Assembly: GCA_039105265.1 (NCBI GenBank)
Contig: JAPFFF010000017.1
Coordinates: forward strand, 2,604,001 to 2,668,000
Direction: 5' to 3'
Source of the DNA: Tritrichomonas musculus
Taxonomy: Eukaryota; Parabasalia; Tritrichomonadida; Tritrichomonadidae
Length of the DNA stretch: 64,000 nt
Part shown: piece after piece, positions 56,463 to 64,000 of the stretch
Layout: every line of letters begins with the position of its first letter
Position numbering within the stretch: the stretch's first letter is position 1
Translations under genes and position numbers: made by a program
The notes under the pieces: model-generated
Seen by the model: the letters and a program-made list of their open reading frames with translations, nothing else
Databases searched by the model: none
Told to the model about the DNA's origin: nothing

Positions 56463-59400
56463 ATGAGTAAGATTACTAGTTGGAATTTCGATAAAAAGGT
56501 TCTACCCACAGACATCGTCAGAGACTATATCGATCTCATCAATGAGAAGTTCCGTGGGGGTATCTCAACCAACAGCCCATATGTTGGACAGCTGAGTAGT
56601 CTCATAAAGTTCCTGAATGAGAACTCATTTGTAGATCACACTGGTTTTGATACCGATAATAAGCTCGAGGAATCAGATCTTGATACATTCCTCAGACGAC
56701 TGAGGCTTACACGTGCTGAGCAGAGGCGTCTCAAGGTATTGGGATTGGAAGGTGCTGAACGCTTACTGAATAGCAAGATTAATAAGACCCATTTTAATAA
56801 AACTGTTTTAACCGCGAGTGATGTCAAAGATTATATCAAGATCGCCAACACAGAGTTCGATGGCAAAATCCCAACCGACATATCACAGGCCGCACAGCAG
56901 AGCAGTCTCATAAAGTTCCTGAATGATAATTTATTTGTATATCGCACACGTTTTGATACTAATACTCTTCTCGAGGAATCCCATTTTGATAGATTCTTCG
57001 AGAGACTGCATGATGAACAAGAGGATAAGCTGCTGAGGGATGCAACTGAACAGAATCTGCAAGCAATTGAGAAGGTCAGACTTGAGCGGGAACGTGCTAA
57101 GCAATTGGAACAGGAGCGTGCTAAGCAAGAGCGTCTCCAGAAGCAGGAACAGAAGCGGGAACAGAAACTCGCTGAGAAGTCGAAACGCGATCGATTGAAA
57201 CAGAAGCGGGAACAGGAGAAGAAACTGGAGCGTGAAAAGCATCGCAAGATTAGTACTAAGAATTTCGCTAAACGTATTATACCCGAGGAAACTGTTGAAG
57301 AATATATCGATAAGGCCAATGAGGAGTTCGATGCCAACATCCAATTCCACAACACATCATATAATGAACGACTGAGCAGTTTCGTAAAGTTCCTGAATGA
57401 TAATTTATTTGTATATCGCACCGGTTTTGATCGCGATTATCATATCAAGGAATCAGATCTTGATACATTCTTCGAGAGACTTGAGGCTGAACGAACTAAG
57501 GATTACTTCAAGCATTTCGATAGAGATGCTTACAAGATTGAGGACCGCATTGATGAACGCCAGCAATTGAATACCTGGATTAAGTTCATTCAGCAATTAG
57601 ATGATGAACACAAAGCATATTCATATTTCAACAAGTATTATCCCGAGTATCTCGATAGAGCTGAAATACAAGATATACTCCGAGACAGGACTAAGGTTAC
57701 AAAACTGAATCATATTATCGGTAGTAACGCTAGTATTGATGATAACAAAGCACATTCCTATTTCAACAAATATTTCCCCGAGTATATCGACAGAACTGAA
57801 ATACATAATATACCCCGAGACAGGACTAAGGTTACAAAACTGGTCCATATTATCAATGATTCCCCCAAGGCCCCCGAAAATATCGATGATCTCCCCAAGG
57901 ACCCTGAAAATAATGAAATACTCGATTACCTCAGTGAGTTCGGTCATGAGTTCAAATCGAAACACACTGATTTCCTCATGGTGAATGAACCTGATAGCTA
58001 TGATAGGGCTGTTGAGGCTTGGCGATCATATACCAAATATGCTGATAGTGATTCCAATGAGCGCGAGGATATCGATACCTATGAGCCAATATACATATAC
58101 TACTTCAACTCGATATCCTCATTGAACTCTATATATGACGGCTTGCAACAGGTCTATAAGCGTGAGGTAAAACCATTCAAAATCTATTTCCAACTCTCGG
58201 GTGTATTTGAGACTCCCTATGCTGAGAAAGTGTTTGGGTATTCATGTGAATATGCAGCTAGGGAAATCAATTGGAACAACTATAAATCGGCTATCCCAAT
58301 TGTGGTTCGTGATGAGCAATCACTTGATATCGTGAAGTACTATATTGAATCAGTACTGCACTCATATGAGACCTCAACATCTGGAACCAAGTTGATTATG
58401 GTAGGATCAGTCTCATTCACGGTATCTCGAATGGTCAAGGTTAGTGGTCCAATCAAGGATTTACCTCCTGAGATCAAAAATAGCAAATACATCATCACGG
58501 ACAATGCCGATGACAATCTATGTTGGTACCGATTTCTGGCTGCTTGTCTAGATGACCATCTGGTTGACCCTGAATCTGGTTGCAATACTAAGAATCGCAC
58601 ACAGGTAGCTAGGAAGCTCCTATGCGAGGATCACAATATAGTGTATTCTACTAAGCCATCTCAAGATGCAATCGACCTCCTGAACAACTATCCGGGAACA
58701 TCAATTGAATCCATGAAGGCATCTGCTGAGAAGCATCACTTGAATGTGGACATCTATGAGTACTTGGAGGATCTCAAAGTTTATAACCTTCAGGACCAAT
58801 GGAAATACAATGAGGATAACTCATTTAGGAAATCCGCATTGCTGTACACCCAAAATCGAATCATCCACATAATGTACATCAGGAATGCTGAGAAGCTGAC
58901 CAACATCCATATCTGTCCAAAGTGTGGCTCATATGCCCATTACGGTCATTACAACATGAGGTGTTTCGAGAACCATGTTAAGAACTGTGAGCAGGAACTG
59001 CATTCCGGTGTATTTCGAAAGCGATTCATACCCAATCGTGAACCACTACCATACTGTCCACATATACTCAGCAATCCGGTGTACGAATATTGCTTAGCAT
59101 ATGGTCTCGAATGGAAACCCAACATATATTACATCACCTACGATTTCGAAACTGTTGAACAGCCTGTGAATACATCTATTGGTTCATCCACAACCATCAA
59201 CTCACGACTGATACCCCTTAGTGTATCATCATGTGTCAAATCGCAATCTGGTTGTACCACAAAGCACTTCTCATTAAGGGATTCATCTGAGTTCATCATC
59301 AAGTGGATTGAGTGGTTGTTTGAGCAATCCAAGCAAGTGTATCACGATAAGGTTCAATACATGAAATCCTTCATCAATCAACCAGTTGACAATCTCAAAA

Positions 59401-62105
59401 CCATTGATCGCAACCTGAATGTGATAACCGTATTTGGATTCAACTCGAGTAGATTCGATAGCAACCTATTCAAGGAGTATCTCAACTACAGTTCAGCCAA
59501 GCGAAATATGTTCTGGAGTGTTGAGCCCAATAGTATCATTGGTACCACATCCTCACTGAAGCAGTTCATATTGAAGTCACCCAAATACGATACCAAGTTG
59601 CGATTCATCGATGCACAATCATTTGTCGCTGGAGGTACATTACGACAATTCGGGGTTGATTTTGGGCAAAGCATGTCTTTGCACTCAAATGGAATCATTT
59701 GCGGGGGAGTTGAGAATAGCTCTAAGGGTGTGTTCCCATATGAAGCCATCAACACTGAGAACTACAATGAGGTCCTCTCAAAAGCAGAGCCATTTGAGTA
59801 TGAAGCGTTCTATAGTTATCTCAACCAGAAGAACCCATTGACACCAGATGATTACAAACTATATCTCGAGGATGCCAAAAACTATAAAACCCGATGGGAC
59901 TACCTACTTGCATACAATGATAATGATGTCGAGATGATGATCAAACCCATTGACAACCTGATTGCACTCAATGCTCAGTACAACGTGGACCTCATCTCAA
60001 ACCTATCGCTAAGCAAGAATGCATCCTGTATCAAGTATGCACTCGCATATAAGGAATTCAATCCAAATGCTGAATACTCCATACAGAATCCCATTAACAA
60101 ATTCAAACCAAACCTCGATTGGTGGCGATTCAAATGCGAGAACTACTATAACCAGGATGTCAAATATAATCTAGCTCATAAGGACAAACCCAGGAACCTC
60201 GATAAATGTGTTTGTGAGGAGCAATTCGATAAGTTCATGGAGATGTACAACAATCCAGACACAGGCAAGTGCCATCTCTGTGGTGAGCACTTCACATGGA
60301 CCAACAGACCCACTCTCGATAGAATCAATAATGATATCGGTCATGAACTCAGTAACTGTAAACTCGCTTGTGCGGAATGCAACAGACTTCGCAGCCGTGA
60401 TGACCCCAATATAACCAAACTCCGAATTCAGCTGAAGAAGTACTGCAAGATGATGCATCTCCCAACACTCATCAACGATGAACAGGAGTATTACAGCTTA
60501 CGGAACAACATCACTGGTGGTCTATCCAATGTCATGCATCGTGTCAACATCAAGGGTCATACCAAAATAAACCGCTTTAGATACAACGCCGTTGATCACA
60601 AGGTAATCTCATATGATACTCCACACACGATGACTCATATTGTTGGAGTCGATTTCAACAGCTTATACCCATCTTCATTCAGTTCAACCAAACATGATGC
60701 CAATCCATATCACGGGGGAGTCATGTATATGCCAGGTTCCATGATGGAGCGATTCGAGGTGTACAAGGACGGGGTCAAAAATATGAAGACCTACAACACA
60801 TGCATGAGTATCATCAACAGCCAGAAGCTCCGAAAGCACCCCAAATTCCTGTTCAAAGCGGAGGTCATGTTGAAATGCCCAATATCCAAAATCAACTACT
60901 TCATCAATTTCCCACCTGTATTTCGCAATTTCGATATCTCCAATGATGAGACCACAATTGGTCCATATATGCACAACTACATGACTCACAATAAGCTCCC
61001 ATCTGTTGACAAAACTGAACGGAAGCTGACCATGAGTGTTGATACAATGGGTACCTATCAGACATTCTCGAACTACTACCTCTGGTTCCTACTTGACCAT
61101 GGACTTGTCATCGAGGATATCAAGAGTCTCACCAAATACGAGGCTCATCGCGGATTCAACCCATTCGTTAGCGAGTTCATGAAACGCCGTCAGGATATCA
61201 TCTCTGGAGCTGCTGGGGGAAATGAGAAGTTCTACAAGATCAGCATGAATGGCTCATATGGGTACGATGGTATGAACACCGAGAAGTTCTCCAAAATCAA
61301 GATATGCTCACGCGATAAGACCTTCCAGAATATCATCTACGACAACTATGTCAGTGGCACCAAATTGAGTGATGACAACTATCTACTCCAGATGAACCCA
61401 AAGAGCTTCAAATGCACGACATGCCTTCAGGAATCATTCTGGACTCTAGATAATGCCAAATTCTGGTATCTCACATTCATATACGACTTCATGTACAAGT
61501 GCCTTGATGTGGAGCGATTCCATTTCATAGAGGGGGACACTGATAGTGCGTATTTTGCGGTTGCTGGTGATGATACCAAGGGGTCCGATCAAGAGTTCAA
61601 ATACATCATCAAGAATAGGGCATTCTATGATGAGAACATATATAAGTTCATGCCGAATCCCAATATAAACACAATCGCTGATGAGAAGAAAATACTGGGT
61701 CTCTGCATTGAGAAATATGGTGAGAATATGATAGCGTTAGCCCCTAAGTGCTACACCATATTCAATAGTGGAGCTGTGACCAAGGCACTCAAACTCAAGG
61801 GGGTCTCCCTCAAGAAAAACCGTATTACAAGTGATGATTACAAGGACATCATCGACAATGGTGGTGTGAAGGTTGGCAAAAATATCAATCTGCAGATGAT
61901 GCGCGAGCTCTCAGCCCCTCCGGGGATGACCATGCGCAACAAAATCCAGAGCAAAATCAGTGAGATGACGATGTCCAAGATCACGGTAAACAAGAATGCT
62001 CTCACTGGGACACACACCAAAATGATTGTCCTCGAGAACCAATCCTGTGCCCCATTCATCCATGGACTCACTTCAGAGGACTATATTATATGCAATTCGA
62101 ATTGA
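56463..62105 (+). CDS. Polinton protein-primed DNA polymerase B (long form)
   Basis: 1880 residues, about 360 longer than the Polinton 1 enzyme. The extra length is N-terminal: three tandem copies of a domain with Y-I-(D/K)-x-(I/A)-N-x-x-F and KFLN(D/E)N-x-FV-x-(R/H)TGFD (about 1-70, 115-185, 260-345), a charged coiled coil between copies two and three, and a two-copy SYFNKY-PEY repeat (about 380-465). Then come an OTU-like segment (DNLCWYRFLAACL, about 684), a zinc finger (about 818), exonuclease motifs YDFET (892) and FGFNSSRFDSNLF (992), an HNH-like module (CHLCGEHF to CAECN, about 1268-1310), DFNSLYPSS (1396), MNGSYGYD (about 1595) and DTDSAYF (1692). All key residues are present, so it looks whole. 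Confidence 0.93.
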   Translation: MSKITSWNFDKKVLPTDIVRDYIDLINEKFRGGISTNSPYVGQLSSLIKFLNENSFVDHTGFDTDNKLEESDLDTFLRRLRLTRAEQRRLKVLGLEGAERLLNSKINKTHFNKTVLTASDVKDYIKIANTEFDGKIPTDISQAAQQSSLIKFLNDNLFVYRTRFDTNTLLEESHFDRFFERLHDEQEDKLLRDATEQNLQAIEKVRLERERAKQLEQERAKQERLQKQEQKREQKLAEKSKRDRLKQKREQEKKLEREKHRKISTKNFAKRIIPEETVEEYIDKANEEFDANIQFHNTSYNERLSSFVKFLNDNLFVYRTGFDRDYHIKESDLDTFFERLEAERTKDYFKHFDRDAYKIEDRIDERQQLNTWIKFIQQLDDEHKAYSYFNKYYPEYLDRAEIQDILRDRTKVTKLNHIIGSNASIDDNKAHSYFNKYFPEYIDRTEIHNIPRDRTKVTKLVHIINDSPKAPENIDDLPKDPENNEILDYLSEFGHEFKSKHTDFLMVNEPDSYDRAVEAWRSYTKYADSDSNEREDIDTYEPIYIYYFNSISSLNSIYDGLQQVYKREVKPFKIYFQLSGVFETPYAEKVFGYSCEYAAREINWNNYKSAIPIVVRDEQSLDIVKYYIESVLHSYETSTSGTKLIMVGSVSFTVSRMVKVSGPIKDLPPEIKNSKYIITDNADDNLCWYRFLAACLDDHLVDPESGCNTKNRTQVARKLLCEDHNIVYSTKPSQDAIDLLNNYPGTSIESMKASAEKHHLNVDIYEYLEDLKVYNLQDQWKYNEDNSFRKSALLYTQNRIIHIMYIRNAEKLTNIHICPKCGSYAHYGHYNMRCFENHVKNCEQELHSGVFRKRFIPNREPLPYCPHILSNPVYEYCLAYGLEWKPNIYYITYDFETVEQPVNTSIGSSTTINSRLIPLSVSSCVKSQSGCTTKHFSLRDSSEFIIKWIEWLFEQSKQVYHDKVQYMKSFINQPVDNLKTIDRNLNVITVFGFNSSRFDSNLFKEYLNYSSAKRNMFWSVEPNSIIGTTSSLKQFILKSPKYDTKLRFIDAQSFVAGGTLRQFGVDFGQSMSLHSNGIICGGVENSSKGVFPYEAINTENYNEVLSKAEPFEYEAFYSYLNQKNPLTPDDYKLYLEDAKNYKTRWDYLLAYNDNDVEMMIKPIDNLIALNAQYNVDLISNLSLSKNASCIKYALAYKEFNPNAEYSIQNPINKFKPNLDWWRFKCENYYNQDVKYNLAHKDKPRNLDKCVCEEQFDKFMEMYNNPDTGKCHLCGEHFTWTNRPTLDRINNDIGHELSNCKLACAECNRLRSRDDPNITKLRIQLKKYCKMMHLPTLINDEQEYYSLRNNITGGLSNVMHRVNIKGHTKINRFRYNAVDHKVISYDTPHTMTHIVGVDFNSLYPSSFSSTKHDANPYHGGVMYMPGSMMERFEVYKDGVKNMKTYNTCMSIINSQKLRKHPKFLFKAEVMLKCPISKINYFINFPPVFRNFDISNDETTIGPYMHNYMTHNKLPSVDKTERKLTMSVDTMGTYQTFSNYYLWFLLDHGLVIEDIKSLTKYEAHRGFNPFVSEFMKRRQDIISGAAGGNEKFYKISMNGSYGYDGMNTEKFSKIKICSRDKTFQNIIYDNYVSGTKLSDDNYLLQMNPKSFKCTTCLQESFWTLDNAKFWYLTFIYDFMYKCLDVERFHFIEGDTDSAYFAVAGDDTKGSDQEFKYIIKNRAFYDENIYKFMPNPNINTIADEKKILGLCIEKYGENMIALAPKCYTIFNSGAVTKALKLKGVSLKKNRITSDDYKDIIDNGGVKVGKNINLQMMRELSAPPGMTMRNKIQSKISEMTMSKITVNKNALTGTHTKMIVLENQSCAPFIHGLTSEDYIICNSN

Positions 62106-62248
62106 ATATGGGGTCTGCGGGAAATCCCGTCGACCCGGATTTCATCGTGATAACCCCTAAATATTGGGTGTGGTAGAATTCTACCAGACCCGGATTTCAT
62201 GGTGATAACCCCTAAATCCCTGGAACAGCAAAATTGCTGTCCCGATAA
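62106..62248. repeat. Convergent-gene spacer with direct repeats, palindrome and hairpin
   Basis: Two 31-bp direct repeats starting GACCCGGATTTCAT (62132-62162 and 62187-62217, one mismatch), a 14-bp perfect palindrome GGTAGAATTCTACC (62172-62185), and a hairpin around GGAACAGCAAAATTGCTGTC (62222-62243). The 2a copy of this junction has no such spacer. It may act in 3'-end formation. Confidence 0.65.
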
Positions 62249-64000
62249 TTAGGCCTTAAACACAGCTAATGTGGATCCGTTGATGATACCAGTTATGATA
62301 CCCACTGTCATACGATTTATTTTTGAGGTTATCGCGGTCTCACCAGTGAGTATCTTCAGTTTATTATCAGCGTTATCGATGAATACCTCATCCCCAATGG
62401 AATAGCATGAGGAGTCCTCAACCTTAACCATGTAATCCCCATGAGTGGCGAATGTGATACAACTATTGGCTTCATCGATTCTCACACATATACCAACATA
62501 CTCCTTCCAGGTACCAGTGGTCTTCACACTACATATGCAATCAGTGGTGTCAGCTTCAGTGCTAGGGACCCATTTCGAGTCCTCACGATGATATACCTTG
62601 CCGGTCATATATACTGGAGCTCCAATGACGAAATCGGTGATGGTGTTAACCGATGACTCGATTGGGGAGTAGTGGGTGATGGTTGTACTGGCGATTGCGT
62701 GAAGTTCATCAACATATGACTTCAATGCAAAGTTATCAGTCACATATTTCACCGAAGTAATCATATCATTGTTCACAGGTCGGTGGCGGATTAGTGTGAT
62801 AGACGCATCATATATATTGGTCAGTGTATCGTCTTCAGCTCTCAATGAGATAATATGGGTATTATAATTAATATTTATTAATGCACCACTGGTTGATTTG
62901 TAAATCATATTCAAACTCTTAAATAAACTGTATCCGTATTCAGCTTCTTCATATGATGCATCATCAGCATTTCGTTTGAATTTGACGATAATAGTTTCGG
63001 TAGTGAATACTTTCCTTACATCATCATCTGGGATTACACAACCACGATCATTCTGTGTACATTGAATTGTGATTTGTTGGGAACCTTCATTAGTAATACT
63101 CTCAGTTTTTACAAATGGTGATTCGATTTGAGCTTTAATGACATTCATTAACCATTGAGTATTGCCACTTGAATTATACACCATAAATTCACCACGATCA
63201 TACCATACAATATATGATCCATTATCTAACACCATTCTATACCCTCGCTTATATTTTTCATAAGGCTTGAATATCAAATCATAATGTTGTATATTGTTAA
63301 TGTAATCCGTGTTAGAACCCCAATTAACATCAAATATCACATGTATATCGGTTTCTGGTAAGTATGGTTTTACAAATATATAATCACGAACTGGATTCGG
63401 ATATTCAATACTCAATTCAGTGCCATATAGTGCGGTACTCAGTGCAGATTCATTAACCAAATCTGTGGGGATCTCAGGGATATCCGTTTTGAGAGCGTAC
63501 TCACCTAAGTTCGCAAGCTTCGCATACTTCCCATCAGCCACATCCTTGGTCTCATACTTATCTAATTCATATGCGAGCTCATCTTCATCGACGAACTTCT
63601 CATCAGCCTGGGCGCTAGTATAATATGGTGTCAAGTCAACTGGTTCTGGGATATCCGATTTCAGAGCATATCGTTCGGCCCAAACATCCAATGATTTAGT
63701 TATTGCCACGGATGATAATATATATGATGCTTGTGCTGATAGTGGTGTATCATCATTCATCAATTTCTGTTGAACTTCTTCTGTTGGTTCTTCATTCGGA
63801 TTCAATTGCAACTCACTATTTTTGAGAACTGTGGGTATCTCAGGGAGGTCCTGGGTCTTCACGTACTCACTTAAGTTCGCAAGCTTCGCGTACTCGGTCA
63901 TATCTGGCAAGTCCTGGGTCTTCACATACTCACCTAAGTTCGCAAGCTTCGCATACGGTTCCAAAGCAGTACTCAATGAATCACTCGTAACGATGTTCTC
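62249..64000 (-). CDS. Tail-fibre-like protein of Polinton 2b, 5' end outside window
   Basis: The frame is open to the window edge; the first ATG in view (63976) lies inside a repeat, so the N-terminus is beyond 64000. Shaft repeats such as YAKLANLGEYVKTQDLPDM and LTPYYTSAQADEKF are followed by a beta-rich middle and the conserved end domain (HYSPIESSVNTITDFVIGAP, CICSVKTTGTWKEY, FATHGDYMV, DEVFIDNADNKLKI). It converges with the polymerase, the same tail-to-tail order as in 2a. Receptor binding is inferred from architecture. Confidence 0.72.
   Translation of the reverse strand, partial: ENIVTSDSLSTALEPYAKLANLGEYVKTQDLPDMTEYAKLANLSEYVKTQDLPEIPTVLKNSELQLNPNEEPTEEVQQKLMNDDTPLSAQASYILSSVAITKSLDVWAERYALKSDIPEPVDLTPYYTSAQADEKFVDEDELAYELDKYETKDVADGKYAKLANLGEYALKTDIPEIPTDLVNESALSTALYGTELSIEYPNPVRDYIFVKPYLPETDIHVIFDVNWGSNTDYINNIQHYDLIFKPYEKYKRGYRMVLDNGSYIVWYDRGEFMVYNSSGNTQWLMNVIKAQIESPFVKTESITNEGSQQITIQCTQNDRGCVIPDDDVRKVFTTETIIVKFKRNADDASYEEAEYGYSLFKSLNMIYKSTSGALININYNTHIISLRAEDDTLTNIYDASITLIRHRPVNNDMITSVKYVTDNFALKSYVDELHAIASTTITHYSPIESSVNTITDFVIGAPVYMTGKVYHREDSKWVPSTEADTTDCICSVKTTGTWKEYVGICVRIDEANSCITFATHGDYMVKVEDSSCYSIGDEVFIDNADNKLKILTGETAITSKINRMTVGIITGIINGSTLAVFKA

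Larger units (their letters stand above)
54325..64000. mobile_element. Polinton/Maverick 2b, nested in 2a, right end outside window
   Basis: The left end is AGTAGTGATAGTGTATC at 54325; the six bases before it (ATGGTC) are the expected target duplication. The gene order is a small protein, KilA-N protein, NRSKFL protein, polymerase B, then a fibre-like gene on the opposite strand running off the edge. All frames in view look whole. GC content is visibly high (about 45% in sampled polymerase lines against about 22% in Polinton 1). The right end is not in the window, so integrase, capsid and ATPase genes could lie beyond it. It is younger than 2a. Confidence 0.78.

Noticed and set aside
56831-57421. 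196-codon minus-strand frame with Ser/Cys-rich repeats
   Set aside because: Antisense of the polymerase coiled-coil region.

Overview
The window is AT-rich eukaryotic DNA that looks like a parabasalid protist, most likely a trichomonad such as Tritrichomonas or Trichomonas. The reasons are the dense mix of Sel1-repeat/protein-kinase fusions, DUF3447-ankyrin proteins, BspA-like leucine-rich-repeat (LRR_5) proteins with or without a C-terminal membrane anchor, intronless genes and several Maverick/Polinton elements. The species is inferred from gene content only.

Layout. Positions 1-13130 hold host genes: a Sel1-repeat protein (5' end outside the window), a tRNA-Asp, a broken DUF3447 gene followed by an ankyrin/LRR/pseudokinase frame, a kinase-Sel1 gene, remnants of another DUF3447 gene, and a broken membrane-anchored BspA gene. 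From 13130 to 35734 (minus strand) lies a DUF3447-ankyrin gene whose ankyrin modules alternate with a 25-bp minisatellite. Its repeat region is split by Polinton 1 (14183-33164), which has 385-bp inverted termini with no mismatch in the parts compared and a 6-bp target duplication, AAGGAT. Positions 35735-50037 are host DNA again: two MITE-like elements (35909-36220 and 36450-37249), a BspA gene with hexapeptide repeats, a second kinase-Sel1 gene, a membrane-anchored BspA gene, a 1056-bp hAT-type element (44959-46014), and a DUF3447/ankyrin/LRR pair. From 50038 to the window end the DNA is visibly richer in GC and holds two related Polintons. A rearranged older copy (2a, from 50038) is interrupted at 54325 by a second copy (2b), which runs off the right edge.

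Polinton 1 carries a nearly full virus-like gene set: protein-primed DNA polymerase B, retroviral-type integrase, A32-like packaging ATPase, a double-jelly-roll major capsid candidate, a possible minor capsid protein, a pVI-like amphipathic protein, a tail-fibre-like protein and several small proteins, two of them under 60 residues. I see no adenain-like protease. Polinton 2b shares the polymerase, the fibre protein and two small families, and adds a KilA-N protein. In both elements the polymerase carries an OTU-like segment, a zinc finger and an HNH-like zinc module between the exonuclease and polymerase motifs.

The most interesting points are the two Polinton lineages of very different base composition but clearly homologous proteins, the nested insertion with a prediction for the sequence just past the window, the phage-tail-fibre-like proteins, the nuclease module inside the polymerase, the ankyrin/25-bp minisatellite mosaic, and an LRR protein whose kinase domain has lost both catalytic aspartates.
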